From Methanococcoides sp. (GTDB lineage Archaea > Halobacteriota > Methanosarcinia > Methanosarcinales > Methanosarcinaceae): a stretch of 63,711 nucleotides of DNA. A model generated the notes under the pieces. It did not search any database. It was not told the DNA's origin and worked only from the letters and a program-made list of their open reading frames with translations. How positions within the stretch are numbered: position 1 is the stretch's first letter; each line of letters opens with the position of its first letter. The translations under genes were made by a program, and so were the position numbers. The stretch spans positions 1 to 63,711 of the forward strand of contig JAIORD010000053.1 in assembly GCA_021108275.1 (NCBI GenBank), written 5' to 3'. Shown here piece after piece: positions 8,121 to 17,015 of this stretch.

Positions 8121-8765
8121 TCAGACCTCAATAAAGGACACGCTCACATTGTCCTGCTCAAGCTCAATAAGGGCCGCATATCCATCTGTTGCCATGCCGG
8201 GATTAACAAGGAATGTATCTCCTGATCTGGCAAATCCCCTTGCTTCGTGAATATGTGCACAGATGACCAGCTTTGAGCGGTCAATGAACTTGGCAACTGC
8301 TGCACTGCCCACATTGTCTCCTGAGATGGAATCCAGAAGTCCTTTTGGGGGTGCATGTGAGACCATTACTATATTGCCCTTACAATCACCCTCACAGGCA
8401 TTGAACATGGGTTCAAGGGCATCCTCGATTTCCTGTTCCTCAAGTTCGAAAGGAGTGTTGAAAGGTGTTGGACTGGAACCTCCTATTCCTACGAAAGCGA
8501 ACTCTCCTATTCTTTCGGTTGCCTTGTGCAAATTCACTATTTCCGAATCATCGAGTACTTCAAGGATATCCTTTTGATCGCAATTTCCGGGAACTGCAAA
8601 GACCGGTACATCAAAAACACCATTTAGTTGTTCAACTTCGCTGGAAGGTCCAAAGTTCGTAATGTCACCACTGATGACCACTACATCGATCTCACCGGCT
8701 TTTTCTTTAATATCTTCCAGATGGGAAAAATCACCATGTATATCAGCAATTGCAAGTATTTTCAT
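8121..8765 (-). CDS. Calcineurin-like metallophosphoesterase
   Basis: A 214-residue phosphoesterase of the YfcE/MJ0936 type. The dimetal motifs are ADIHGDFSHLE (residues 7-17), SGDITNFGP (about 32), VPGNCD (about 58-63, the GN[HC]D block), VSHAPPKG (about 134), and CAHIHEARGF (about 170, GHIHE-like). The small size indicates a minimal catalytic domain with activity on phosphodiesters or phosphoproteins; the true substrate is unknown. It lies 22 bases downstream of the AIM24-family gene on the same strand, so both may be cotranscribed. Confidence 0.9.
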   Translation of the reverse strand: MKILAIADIHGDFSHLEDIKEKAGEIDVVVISGDITNFGPSSEVEQLNGVFDVPVFAVPGNCDQKDILEVLDDSEIVNLHKATERIGEFAFVGIGGSSPTPFNTPFELEEQEIEDALEPMFNACEGDCKGNIVMVSHAPPKGLLDSISGDNVGSAAVAKFIDRSKLVICAHIHEARGFARSGDTFLVNPGMATDGYAALIELEQDNVSVSFIEV

Positions 8766-8787
8766 TTATTTCACCTCATATAGACCG

Positions 8788-9567
8788 TTAGAACTTCCTG
8801 TCGCCACCGAGAATGCCGCCCAGTGCACTTTCACCTATGCCTGCAATACCGCCTTTTTCGCCCCTGTTTGAATCACTAGGGCCAATGGCTGCTGCTATCC
8901 TGTCAGCAAGGCGTGAGAATGGCAGGCTCTGAAGATATACTGTACCTGGTCCTGAGACCGTTGCCAGAACGATACCTTCGCCACCAAAAAGGGCATTCTT
9001 GAAACCGCCTACGAACTGTATGTCGTAGTTAACACTCTCTGAGAATGCCACCAGACAACCTGTATCTACCCTTAGTGTTTCCCCCGGAGCAAGGTCTTTC
9101 TTGATTATCGTGCCGCCTGCATGTACAAATGCAAGGCCGTTGCCTTTGAGCCTCTGGAGAATGAAACCTTCTCCTCCGAAAAGCCCTGCACCTATCTTCT
9201 TCGAGAATGCAATGGAAATATCGACTCCATCTGCAGCGCAGAGGAATGCGTCTTTCTGACAGAGGAAACTGCCACCTTCTGATGCAAGGTCTATGGGTAT
9301 GATCTTACCGGGATATGGTGCTCCAAAGGCCACTGTTCCCTTGCCTTTTCCGTTCTGGGTAAAAGAAGTTATAAAAAAGCTCTCTCCTGAGAATGCACGC
9401 TTCAGACCTTTAAGCAATCCTCCGCCAGTGGACGTTTCCATCTTGATGCCATCTCCCATGAACATCATTGCACCTGCTTCGGCCCTTACGGTCTCACCTT
9501 GATCAAGTTCTATCTCAACAAGCTGCATTTCATTCCCGTGGATCATATAATCAATATCATGTGCCAT
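8788..9567 (-). CDS. AIM24/TIGR00266 family protein
   Basis: A 259-residue protein of the AIM24 (TIGR00266) family, whose trimeric beta-sandwich fold is known but whose cellular role is not. ATG 9567 is chosen over the longer frame from 9642 because GAGGAG lies 7 bases ahead and family members begin near MIHGNEMQLVEIEL. Conserved pieces include VRAEAGAMMFM, the glycine-rich TSTGGGLLKGLKRAFSGES, GGEGFILQRLKG, and GGFKNALFGGEG. The C-terminus is glycine-rich (GILGGDRKF), as in relatives. It is followed by the phosphoesterase gene. Confidence 0.9.
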   Translation of the reverse strand: MAHDIDYMIHGNEMQLVEIELDQGETVRAEAGAMMFMGDGIKMETSTGGGLLKGLKRAFSGESFFITSFTQNGKGKGTVAFGAPYPGKIIPIDLASEGGSFLCQKDAFLCAADGVDISIAFSKKIGAGLFGGEGFILQRLKGNGLAFVHAGGTIIKKDLAPGETLRVDTGCLVAFSESVNYDIQFVGGFKNALFGGEGIVLATVSGPGTVYLQSLPFSRLADRIAAAIGPSDSNRGEKGGIAGIGESALGGILGGDRKF

Positions 9568-9898
9568 TGTTATTACTCCTCTATGGGACGGGATCCTCAA
9601 TCGGGAAAGTCCCCTATGCAGAAATATTGCATTTAACAACACATAAACGTATTGTAAGGTTCACATAATGTCACAGTTCAGGCATATCGAAATATTGCAA
9701 TATTCTCTAAATTTATAAGATCTCTAAAGATGAAAAATTTGCTATTACTTTGGAGGGGTACTTTTCATTGATGTTCACGAAAGATGCTATGAATATCAAT
9801 AACAGCACCTGAAGACTTCAAATTGAACTGTAGTTTAAATAACCTATAAATAGTAACTTGATGTATTTACATTTAGAGAAACCGGAGGTTATCAGATC

Positions 9899-10399
9899 AT
9901 GAATACACAAAAATTATTATCCATTTTCATTATCTTTGCCGTACTTACCTGTACCTTTATGGCAGTGGGTTGTACTGAAATTGATAATGAGGACGACATT
10001 GTTGAGGCCGAACAGGGCGAAGAAACGATTGTATCCCTTGAAGAGATCACCGACATTCAATGGCAATGGTCCAGATTGACCGAGACACTTCCAGCCAGTC
10101 AGTCCGTAGTTCCTGATTCGGAAAACTACACACTCACTTTGAGATCGGACGAGACATACTCCATTAAAGCCGACTGCAACATTGGAAGTGGGGGCTACAC
10201 TCTGGATGGAAATGAGCTTACCTTAGCACCAGGGCCAATAACGCTTGCATACTGTGGTCCTGACTCGCTGGATAGTCAGTATCTTTCCCTGTTGAGCAAT
10301 GTAACAACCGTCTCAATGGAAAACGATCAGCTTGTTCTCGGTATCGGAGACAATGGCGATAGGATGCTCTTTATTAAAGGAGATGTAGTCGAGCAGTAA
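9899..10399 (+). CDS. META-domain lipoprotein
   Basis: A 166-residue exported protein. The N-terminus is a lipoprotein-type signal: a charged start, a hydrophobic core (IFIIFAVLTCTFMAVG) and a Cys at residue 25 in AVGC. After an acidic linker, residues 50-166 form a META/HslJ-like domain with the opening IQWQWSRL, a paired-Cys core (DCNIGSGGYTLDGNELTL...YCGP), and the strand LVLGIGDNGDRMLFIK. HslJ-like domains occur in envelope stress proteins and chaperone-like factors; no enzymatic role is known. It is monocistronic, with a hairpin 30 bases downstream. Confidence 0.85.
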   Translation: MNTQKLLSIFIIFAVLTCTFMAVGCTEIDNEDDIVEAEQGEETIVSLEEITDIQWQWSRLTETLPASQSVVPDSENYTLTLRSDETYSIKADCNIGSGGYTLDGNELTLAPGPITLAYCGPDSLDSQYLSLLSNVTTVSMENDQLVLGIGDNGDRMLFIKGDVVEQ

Positions 10400-10707
10400 A
10401 ACAACTGTTCCGAATATATTTTTCAACTGGGGATGGAGGGGATATAAATCTCTTCATCCCGCTAAATTTATACTTAAATGCTTTCTGATAAAATAATATA
10501 TGGGGACCTTTCGCTATATAAATCTCTGAATCTCAGTACTACTTGATCCTATCAAAATTATAGATTAAGAGTGGTTAGCAATAAAATTATTCGACATTAT
10601 CATTTGCTGTGGGTATTAAAGATCTCCAATTACATAGAAATAGTTTTATTTCGTGCCCCCTTATTATTGTTTAGTAATTTTTCTTACTTTGAGTGGGTCA
10701 ATAATTT
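10400..10707. other. Spacer with hairpin and promoter-like runs
   Basis: A probable terminator occupies 10430-10460. The remainder is AT-rich, including TAAAATAATATATGGGG (about 10488) and CTATATAAATCTC (about 10514), which could be the promoter of the DUF21 gene. No gene is visible. Confidence 0.45.
10430..10460 (+). terminator. Imperfect hairpin after the META lipoprotein gene
   Basis: GGGATG (10430-10435) pairs with CATCCC (10455-10460), and the interior AGGGGAT/ATCTCT extends the stem with mismatches. No strong T-run follows, so its role as terminator is moderate. Confidence 0.4.
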
Positions 10708-11733
10708 ATGAATAATATCATCATCTGGATACTTATCACTCTTTGTCTGGTCCAATCAGGGATTTTTTCGGGGTTGACAATTGGTCTTTTTGGACTGAGC
10801 CGTCTCAGGCTTGAGATCGAAGCTGAAGCTAATAACATACATGCACAGAAGGTCTTAAAACTAAGAAATGATCCGCATTTACTCCTTTCTACCTTATTGT
10901 GGGGTAATGTAGGTGTCAATGTACTGCTTACCCTTTTAACAGATTCAGTTATGGTCGGTAGCTCTGCGTTCATATTCTCGACAGTATTCATCACTTGCTT
11001 TGGAGAGATAATGCCTCAGGCATATTTCACAAGAAATGCTTTAAAGATGGGTGCTTCCTTAACACCTCTTGTCAAATTGTACATACTGCTATTGTATCCT
11101 TTTACAAAACCTTCTGCAATGATCCTTGACAGATGGCTTGGTAAAGAGAAACTTGAGTATTTCAAAGAAACATCTCTGAGGATAATGCTTCAGAAACACA
11201 TGAGGTCAGATTCAAGCGATATTGATAAAATGGAAGGACTTGGTGCTCTTAATTTCTTGTCACTGGATGATCTTAGTATAAAAGAGGAAGGTTCGCTCAT
11301 AGATGAGAAGACCATAATCGAAATTAATACAATTAACGACCTACCGGTCTTTCCGGAAGTCGGTACTCCGGATTTTGAGATCTTGCTTCATAAGATCGCA
11401 TTTCCAGCTAAAAAATGGATAATAGCGGTTGATGAGAACAGGTATCCGGTTGTGGCAATAGATTCTACCTCTTTCATAAGAGATGCTATCTACAAAAAAA
11501 ATAATTTCCATCCACTAAAATATTGCCATACTCCGCTAATCGTAAAGAGCCCTAATGTAAAGATAGGGGATGTACTCCATAAACTGAAGGTTTATCCTGT
11601 AGACTCCGAAGATGATGTCATAGATAATGACCTGATCCTTTACTGGAATGATGATGATCCTGAAAAAATAGTCATAACAGGTTCTGATATACTTGGTCGC
11701 CTGTTCAGAGGCATCGTTTATAGGGTAAGGTGA
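10708..11733 (+). CDS. DUF21/CNNM-type membrane protein
   Basis: A 341-residue protein. The first 150 residues form the CNNM/DUF21 transmembrane module, with SGIFSGLTIGLFGLS (about 17) and the family GEIMPQAYFTRNAL segment (about 103). The rest is cytoplasmic: a linker with ILDRWLGKEK, an acidic stretch, then about 130 residues that look like a degenerate CBS pair (KWIIAVDENRYPVVAID and a final VITGSDILGRLFRGIVY). CNNM/CorC proteins take part in Mg2+/Co2+ export or cation homeostasis. The usual C-terminal CorC domain is missing. It stands alone. Confidence 0.82.
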   Translation: MNNIIIWILITLCLVQSGIFSGLTIGLFGLSRLRLEIEAEANNIHAQKVLKLRNDPHLLLSTLLWGNVGVNVLLTLLTDSVMVGSSAFIFSTVFITCFGEIMPQAYFTRNALKMGASLTPLVKLYILLLYPFTKPSAMILDRWLGKEKLEYFKETSLRIMLQKHMRSDSSDIDKMEGLGALNFLSLDDLSIKEEGSLIDEKTIIEINTINDLPVFPEVGTPDFEILLHKIAFPAKKWIIAVDENRYPVVAIDSTSFIRDAIYKKNNFHPLKYCHTPLIVKSPNVKIGDVLHKLKVYPVDSEDDVIDNDLILYWNDDDPEKIVITGSDILGRLFRGIVYRVR

Positions 11734-11958
11734 ATTCCCTTCATTTTTTTGTTGAAAATAATGAATGCTTTTAATTCATGTTAATTGTCAGCATTCAATA
11801 TTGATCAGGGTAGATATGTTTTTATTCTATATTCTTTATTATGAACCATTCCACAGTACAAATTAACTAAATAAAAAAAGGCTTTGTGTTATCCAAGGGT
11901 GCATTTAATCTAATAACACATGGTAATCACCAAAAAACAAGACAGGATAATGAAGAAA

Positions 11959-12567
11959 ATGCGAGATTTTGTGATAATTGCTCATAAGGCTTTGACAACA
12001 GGTGACTTTTCCCTGAATGACCTCCCTGGTTCAGCAGGGCGTATGGATATCCTTTGCAGGTGCATCAATTCATGCCTGTTCCTTTCACATGACCTTAGGC
12101 GGGATGTTCAGGTACATCTGTTACTTCTTGGAGAACCGGAGCCCGGAAAGATCATACGCTTTGATAGTGAGCATGTCAGATATCTCAATCCGGATGAAAG
12201 GAGTGCCGGCTCACTTATCAAGAAAGCATTACAGAAGACTGCCGGGGAATATGAGGCACGCTCAACTCCAGGTGTTTTCATCAGAAGCGGGAATCTTGGG
12301 ACGTTGCTTAATGAGTTCAAAGATGCAGGACGCAGACTCATCTATCTGCATGAAGATGGTGAGGATATCCGCGAGCTTTCTGACCTTACGAACAATGCTG
12401 TTTTTATTCTTGGTGACCATATGGGAGTTACCGAAGAGGAAGAGCAGTTAATAAAAGAACATGAAGCTAAGACCATCTCTCTTGGTCCGATCCCGCTACA
12501 TGCCGACCATTGTATCATACTTATCAATAACGAGATAGACCGGAATTTGTCAGGTAGATCCCAGTAA
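11959..12567 (+). CDS. trmY: tRNA pseudouridine-54 N1-methyltransferase TrmY
   Basis: SPOUT-class methyltransferase of 202 residues that uses SAM to convert pseudouridine 54 of archaeal tRNA to N1-methylpseudouridine. The family opening MRDFVIIAHKA, NDLPGSAGRMDILCRC, LSHDLRRDV, STPGVFIR, and the C-terminal knot region FILGDHMGVTEEEE...ISLGPIPLHADHCI are all visible. Start ATG 11959 follows the alignment of family N-termini; in-frame ATGs at 11950 and 11920 would only add a basic extension. The gene is 23 bases ahead of pus10, whose product makes the pseudouridine substrate. Confidence 0.95.
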   Translation: MRDFVIIAHKALTTGDFSLNDLPGSAGRMDILCRCINSCLFLSHDLRRDVQVHLLLLGEPEPGKIIRFDSEHVRYLNPDERSAGSLIKKALQKTAGEYEARSTPGVFIRSGNLGTLLNEFKDAGRRLIYLHEDGEDIRELSDLTNNAVFILGDHMGVTEEEEQLIKEHEAKTISLGPIPLHADHCIILINNEIDRNLSGRSQ

Positions 12568-12590
12568 AACAGGAAGAAGGAAGTGATCAG

Positions 12591-13883
12591 TTGAACGTGC
12601 TCGATATTGCAAAAAAGATCGTCCGTGAAGGACCGATATGTGACCATTGTATGGGAAGACAGTTCGCAAAACTCTCTACCGGACTTACCAATGACAAACG
12701 AGGGAGTGCAATCAAGCTCGCCCTTGCTATGGAAGGAGACCGCATTAACAAGGACGAAGGTGACAAGGAGATACTGGAAGACCTGAGTACTTCAAGTGTG
12801 AATGCACGCAAATCCCTTAGACTTAAAGGCGAGGACGAAAAATGCTGGGTGTGCCTTGGTCTTTTCGAAAAGCTTGACACATGGGCAGAAAGAGCAGAGA
12901 CTGCATTGAAGGACTATGAGCATTCCACTTTCCTTGTTGGAACGAAGATGAGCGGGCTTTTGAGCGAGAACGAGGAGATCATCTGGACCGAATCCGGGAC
13001 CACCTATGCGGAACAGTTCAAATCCGAGATGAACCGTGAGGTAGGAAAGCTCATTGCAGAAAGGACCGGCAAAGAGGTCAAACTCGAAAATCCGGACATT
13101 CTTGTGACGCTCGATCTTGCTGAAGAGAAAGTTCATCTGCAAGTACGTTCGGTCTATATTCTTGGCAGGTACCGGAAAATGGTGCGGACCATCCCGCAGA
13201 CGCGCTGGCCATGCCGGGCATGCAGAGGGAGGGGCTGTGAGACCTGTAACTTCACAGGAAAGCAATATCCCGAATCTGTTGATGAACTTATTAAGGACCC
13301 TGTCGTGGAAGCCCTTAAGTCAAAGGACACGAAGTTCCATGGGGCAGGGCGTGAGGATATCGATGCCCTGATGCTTGGAACCGGTAGGCCGTTCGTGGTT
13401 GAAGCGGTTGAACCCATGCTGCGCACATGCGATCTTGCAAAGGTCGAAAAGGAGATCAATGAGCGCGCAGGCGGGAAGATCGAAGTGGTAGGGTTAACAT
13501 TCACTCCGAAGAGCACTGTCGAGAACCTTAAGACTGTAAAGGCGGATAAGGTTTATAAACTTAAAGTTACATTCAAAGAGCAAATTCCAGAGGATAAACT
13601 CAGGACTGCCATCAACGAACTTATTGGTGCGCAGATCCAACAGAGAACACCACAGCGTGTTTCACACAGAAGGGCCGATCTGGTTCGTAAGCGAACTGTT
13701 CATGACATGAAGCTTAACGAATTAACAGATGACTACGCAATGATCGAAGTTCATTGTGAAGGTGGCCTGTATGTAAAGGAATTGATATCCAGCGACGAAG
13801 GAAGGACCATACCAAGTCTTACAGGACTTATCGGTTCACAGGCTTTCGTTACAGAACTGGATGTTGTCGGGGTCGACATATAA
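12591..13883 (+). CDS. pus10: tRNA pseudouridine synthase Pus10
   Basis: A 430-residue archaeal Pus10, which makes pseudouridine 54 (and often 55) in tRNA. The N-terminal zinc module has CDHCMGRQF and CWVCLGLF (residues about 17-25 and 85-92). A THUMP-like middle is followed by CRACRGRGCETCNF (about 204) and the catalytic segment AGREDIDALMLGTGRPF (about 252), whose second Asp is the expected nucleophile. The end has RTPQRVSHRRADLVR. TTG 12591 fits the alignment better than the GTG two codons later. It forms a functional pair with the adjacent trmY and is upstream of rpl21e. Confidence 0.95.
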   Translation: MNVLDIAKKIVREGPICDHCMGRQFAKLSTGLTNDKRGSAIKLALAMEGDRINKDEGDKEILEDLSTSSVNARKSLRLKGEDEKCWVCLGLFEKLDTWAERAETALKDYEHSTFLVGTKMSGLLSENEEIIWTESGTTYAEQFKSEMNREVGKLIAERTGKEVKLENPDILVTLDLAEEKVHLQVRSVYILGRYRKMVRTIPQTRWPCRACRGRGCETCNFTGKQYPESVDELIKDPVVEALKSKDTKFHGAGREDIDALMLGTGRPFVVEAVEPMLRTCDLAKVEKEINERAGGKIEVVGLTFTPKSTVENLKTVKADKVYKLKVTFKEQIPEDKLRTAINELIGAQIQQRTPQRVSHRRADLVRKRTVHDMKLNELTDDYAMIEVHCEGGLYVKELISSDEGRTIPSLTGLIGSQAFVTELDVVGVDI

Positions 13884-13948
13884 GTCGCCCGAATATCAAA
13901 TTTATCAAATACAGGTCTATCCACGACCTGAACTAATGGAGGAAAACA

Positions 13949-14242
13949 ATGCCAACATCACACGGTGAACGTAGCTGTACTAGGTACAAATTGAAGAAGA
14001 CAGTAAGGGAACGAGGTCTCTCCCCTATAAGCAAGGCAATTCAGGATTTCGAAGACGGCCAGATGGTCCACATCGATATCGATCCAAGCGTACAGAAGGG
14101 AATGCCAAACGCAAAGTTCCAGGGCAAGACCGGTAAGGTACTTGGAAAGCGCGGAAGAGCTTATCTTTTACAGGTAACAGATGGAAACTCTAAGAAAGAG
14201 GTCATCTCCCTGTCACAGCACTTGAAACCACAGAAATACTAA
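13949..14242 (+). CDS. rpl21e: 50S ribosomal protein L21e
   Basis: A 97-residue ribosomal protein L21e of normal length, with the N-terminal basic block [20 protein letters not shown] and the core [20 protein letters not shown]. It belongs to the large subunit and occurs in archaea and eukaryotes only. A strong GGAGG sits 7 bases before ATG 13949. It is 65 bases after pus10, in the usual archaeal order L21e-Rpo4-DUF655-KsgA. A hairpin follows the stop codon. Confidence 0.97.
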   Translation: MPTSHGERSCTRYKLKKTVRERGLSPISKAIQDFEDGQMVHIDIDPSVQKGMPNAKFQGKTGKVLGKRGRAYLLQVTDGNSKKEVISLSQHLKPQKY

Positions 14243-14251
14243 ATTCAACAT

Positions 14252-14271
14252 CCAGGCTAGTAATGGCCTGG
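14252..14271 (+). terminator. Hairpin after rpl21e
   Basis: CCAGGC and GCCTGG form a perfect 6-base stem, loop TAGTAATG. Only a weak T-rich tract follows (CCTTTTATTG at 14278-14287). It could attenuate transcription into rpoF rather than stop it. Confidence 0.45.
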
Positions 14272-14391
14272 GCGTGACCTTTTATTGTCGATAGTTATAT
14301 CTGTGCGGAAGTCCATCTGACAGATAGCATCTGCTATTACTTTAGCAGGTACAAAAACGTTAAACATACTAATTCCAAAGAGTGTATTTTA

Positions 14392-14745
14392 ATGATAGTC
14401 AAACACATTCAGAGCGAAGAATTATTGACCGTTCCTGAGGTCAAGGAAATACTTAACAGAATAATGGAAGAGCGCGTGGCACGTGAAGAAGAGCTTGGAT
14501 ATGAACTTCGCAAAGCTATCAACCATGCGGACATGTTTGCAAAGATGGATGCAAGCCGATCCAGAGAACTTGTTAACAAGCTTCTTGAGATGGAGAAGAT
14601 GAAGCCTGAGATTGCAATACATATTGCTGATATTGCACCTCTGACAAGGGATGAGCTCAGGACAGTCTATGCTAAAGAAAGATTCACATTGACCGAAGAA
14701 GAGCTGGACGCAATATTGACTCTTGTGCTCGAGGCAATGGAATAA
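14392..14745 (+). CDS. rpo4: DNA-directed RNA polymerase subunit Rpo4 (RpoF)
   Basis: A 117-residue subunit F of archaeal RNA polymerase, homologous to eukaryotic Rpb4. It pairs with Rpo7 to form the stalk that binds nascent RNA and helps open promoter DNA. The family pattern is clear: opening SEELLTVPEVKEIL, the helical middle EEELGYELRKAINHADMFAK, and the HRDC-like end IADIAPLTRDELRTVYAKE...EEELDAIL. Length is normal. It is in the conserved archaeal cluster with L21e and DUF655. Confidence 0.96.
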   Translation: MIVKHIQSEELLTVPEVKEILNRIMEERVAREEELGYELRKAINHADMFAKMDASRSRELVNKLLEMEKMKPEIAIHIADIAPLTRDELRTVYAKERFTLTEEELDAILTLVLEAME

Positions 14746-14824
14746 ATTTATATCTCATACTTTACTTTTTTTAGTGGAAACAGTAAGTTTTCAACATTAA
14801 TCCATAACATACTGGAGGATATCT

Positions 14825-15421
14825 ATGAGCAAGAGGAGCACGCCGCCTGAGAAAGAGGATTACGCATGGGTTCTTGACTACCTTCCGTACGGAAGTAATA
14901 CTGACAAACGTCCAGCATATCAAAAGAAACCTCTCGTACAGGCAATTGGTGACAAACACTTCGTTCTTATGGAGCTGGTTCCTAAGGAAGGAGCTAATCC
15001 TGAGATACAGTCCAAAGTCTATGTCGGCGATGGGGATCGGGATGTCATTGATCACGTTAAACACAGAATCCACTTTGATAACCTAAGCCACGGAGCACAG
15101 CTCGAGCTACCTTTTGTTCTTGAGATCTGCGTCAAAGACCAGGAAGATAAATTCGTTAAATTCTTCAACGATGCACATTCAATAACAACAAGACTGCACA
15201 TGCTTGAGCTTCTGCCTGGTATCGGAAAGAAGCTGATGTGGGCTATAATCGATGAACGCAAGAAAGGTGAGTTCAAAGATCTGCAGGACCTCCATGATCG
15301 TGTAGGTGGAGTACACATTCCGCAAAAGATCATCGTAAACCGTATCCTTGAAGAGCTCAAGGATGATAACATCAAATACAGGCTCTTTACAACAGCAATG
15401 CAGCAACATAAGCGTGACTGA
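14825..15421 (+). CDS. DUF655 RNA-binding-type protein
   Basis: A 198-residue protein of the archaeal DUF655 family, always found between rpoF and ksgA in euryarchaea. The N-terminal half (DYAWVLDYLPYGSN...AIGDKHFVLMELVPKEG) has an OB-like beta pattern. The C-terminal half has helix-hairpin-helix character, LLPGIGKKLMWAIIDERKKGEF (about 139), a nucleic-acid-binding motif. Context suggests ribosome biogenesis or RNA binding, but no activity is established. Strong GGAGG before ATG 14825. The gap to ksgA is 18 bases. Confidence 0.93.
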   Translation: MSKRSTPPEKEDYAWVLDYLPYGSNTDKRPAYQKKPLVQAIGDKHFVLMELVPKEGANPEIQSKVYVGDGDRDVIDHVKHRIHFDNLSHGAQLELPFVLEICVKDQEDKFVKFFNDAHSITTRLHMLELLPGIGKKLMWAIIDERKKGEFKDLQDLHDRVGGVHIPQKIIVNRILEELKDDNIKYRLFTTAMQQHKRD

Positions 15422-15439
15422 AAATAAGGTGTTATTAAC

Positions 15440-16252
15440 TTGGTCCGAAAAATATTACAAAAATATGGCATCCGTGGTGGATGTCATGACCAACATTTTT
15501 TAATCGATGAACGATCACTTGATTCCATTGTCGATCAAGCGGAGCTTTCTGAAAAAGATGTCGTGCTGGAGATCGGAGGGGGTATTGGAAATCTTACCGA
15601 GCGTCTTCTTGAAAAGGCGGGTAAGGTCTACGTCATCGAACTCGACCCTGCACTTGTACATGTCCTCAAAGACCGCTTTTCTGATAATGAGAAAATAGAG
15701 ATAATCCCTGGCGATGTCCTTAAATTGGATCTTCCGAAATTCAACAAGGTTGTCGCAAATCTTCCATATTCAATATCATCTCCTATAACTTTTAAGCTCT
15801 TTAAGCACGAGTTTGAACTGGGGATACTGATGTATCAGTATGAATTTGCACAGCGCATGGTGGCTAAAGCAAATACTGAGGACTACAGCAGGCTTTCAGT
15901 GAACACGCACTATTTTGCCGATGCAGATATTATCATGAAGATACCACCATCTGCATTCTCACCGCCTCCGGAAGTCTGGTCCGCCGTTGTGAAAGTAGTT
16001 CCAAGGCCATCTTCTTTCCACGTTGAAGATCCTCAATTCTTCCTTGATCTGGTAACCGCAGTATTCCTCCAGCGTAGGAAAAAACTAAGGAATGCCATTA
16101 TAAATGGTAATCATCTGTTAAATGTTCCAAACATCAAGCAGATAGTGGCCGAACTGCCTGAAGAGTTCATGTCCAAGAGGGCCGAAAACCTTGAACCGCA
16201 CGAACTAGCGGAGATCGCTAACCATATCTTTAAAATGAAAGCTACCTCCTAA
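15440..16252 (+). CDS. ksgA: 16S rRNA N6,N6-dimethyladenosine transferase KsgA/Dim1
   Basis: SAM-dependent methyltransferase of 270 residues that dimethylates the two adenosines of the 3'-terminal hairpin of 16S rRNA late in small-subunit assembly. Diagnostic features are QHFLIDERSLDSIV (about 17), the SAM loop LEIGGGIGNLTERLL (about 43), VYVIELDPALV, and the catalytic NLPYSISSPITFKLF (about 103). YEFAQRMVAK and AFSPPPEVWSAVV complete the pattern. Start is TTG 15440, preceded by AGGTG 12 bases upstream. The downstream methyltransferase gene starts 4 bases after the stop. Confidence 0.96.
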   Translation: MVRKILQKYGIRGGCHDQHFLIDERSLDSIVDQAELSEKDVVLEIGGGIGNLTERLLEKAGKVYVIELDPALVHVLKDRFSDNEKIEIIPGDVLKLDLPKFNKVVANLPYSISSPITFKLFKHEFELGILMYQYEFAQRMVAKANTEDYSRLSVNTHYFADADIIMKIPPSAFSPPPEVWSAVVKVVPRPSSFHVEDPQFFLDLVTAVFLQRRKKLRNAIINGNHLLNVPNIKQIVAELPEEFMSKRAENLEPHELAEIANHIFKMKATS

Positions 16253-16256
16253 AAGC

Positions 16257-16865
16257 ATGGCGACCATAACATATAGGGATGCAGACATCGAACTTGATGA
16301 GAATGTCTACGATCCTGCCGAAGATTCATATCTGCTTGCAGATGTTGCAATAGATGTGGCACAAGATGGAATGAGTGTACTCGAGGTTGGTGCAGGGACT
16401 GGTTTTGTCTCAGCGGTCCTTCAAGCCAATGTGGGTGTGGGCCTCGTTGCCACTGAAATTAGTCCCTTTGCAGCCGAATGTGCCAAACGCAATGGTGTCG
16501 AGGTCATCCGGGCAGACATGTTCGGGTGTTTCAGATCCGGGACAAAGTTCGATCTTATTCTTTTTAATCCTCCCTATCTTCCTACAGCAGAAGATGAAAA
16601 GATCCCTGGCTGGCTAAACTATGCCTTCGATGGTGGTATTGATGGTCGTGAAGCGGTTGTTCGATTCCTTGATGAGTTTCCTCCCTACCTAAGTGATGGA
16701 GGAATTATCCTTATATTGATATCGTCACTTACCGGCATAGATGAAGTAAAAATCCATATGCGGGGGCAGGGGTTAGATGTTAAGGTCTGTAATATTGACC
16801 GGGATTGTTTTTTTGAAGATCTATTAGTCCTAAAAGGTAGTTTTAAAGCGTCAGAGCAGCTTTAA
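16257..16865 (+). CDS. HemK-like (Mtq2-type) methyltransferase
   Basis: A 202-residue class I methyltransferase of the archaeal HemK/Mtq2 type, expected to methylate the glutamine of the GGQ motif of release factor aRF1. The N-terminal VYDPAEDSYLLADVAI, the SAM motif VLEVGAGTGFVSAVL (about 40), and the catalytic NPPYLP (about 104) are hallmarks. The protein lacks the N-terminal helical domain of bacterial PrmC, as expected for the archaeal form, which may need a Trm112-like partner. It starts 4 bases after ksgA, so both are cotranscribed. Confidence 0.92.
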   Translation: MATITYRDADIELDENVYDPAEDSYLLADVAIDVAQDGMSVLEVGAGTGFVSAVLQANVGVGLVATEISPFAAECAKRNGVEVIRADMFGCFRSGTKFDLILFNPPYLPTAEDEKIPGWLNYAFDGGIDGREAVVRFLDEFPPYLSDGGIILILISSLTGIDEVKIHMRGQGLDVKVCNIDRDCFFEDLLVLKGSFKASEQL

Positions 16866-16903
16866 ATCAACTATACAGGTTTTGCACAAACATCACACAA
16901 CTC

Positions 16904-16910
16904 TTATATA
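16904..16910 (+). promoter_or_regulatory. TATA-like box upstream of first hyuA-like gene
   Basis: TTATATA inside CTCTTATATACAAG lies about 106 bases before ATG 17016. This would give a leader of about 80 bases. It starts 38 bases after the methyltransferase stop codon, consistent with a new transcription unit. Confidence 0.4.
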
Positions 16911-17015
16911 CAAGCCCTGCTCATCTTATATTAAGAAGAAGATAGTTTTCAATTGACCTCTCTATCTGATCTGTGAATTACGATTTTTAAGAGTTGCAAC
17001 AAAGGAGTGATAAAA

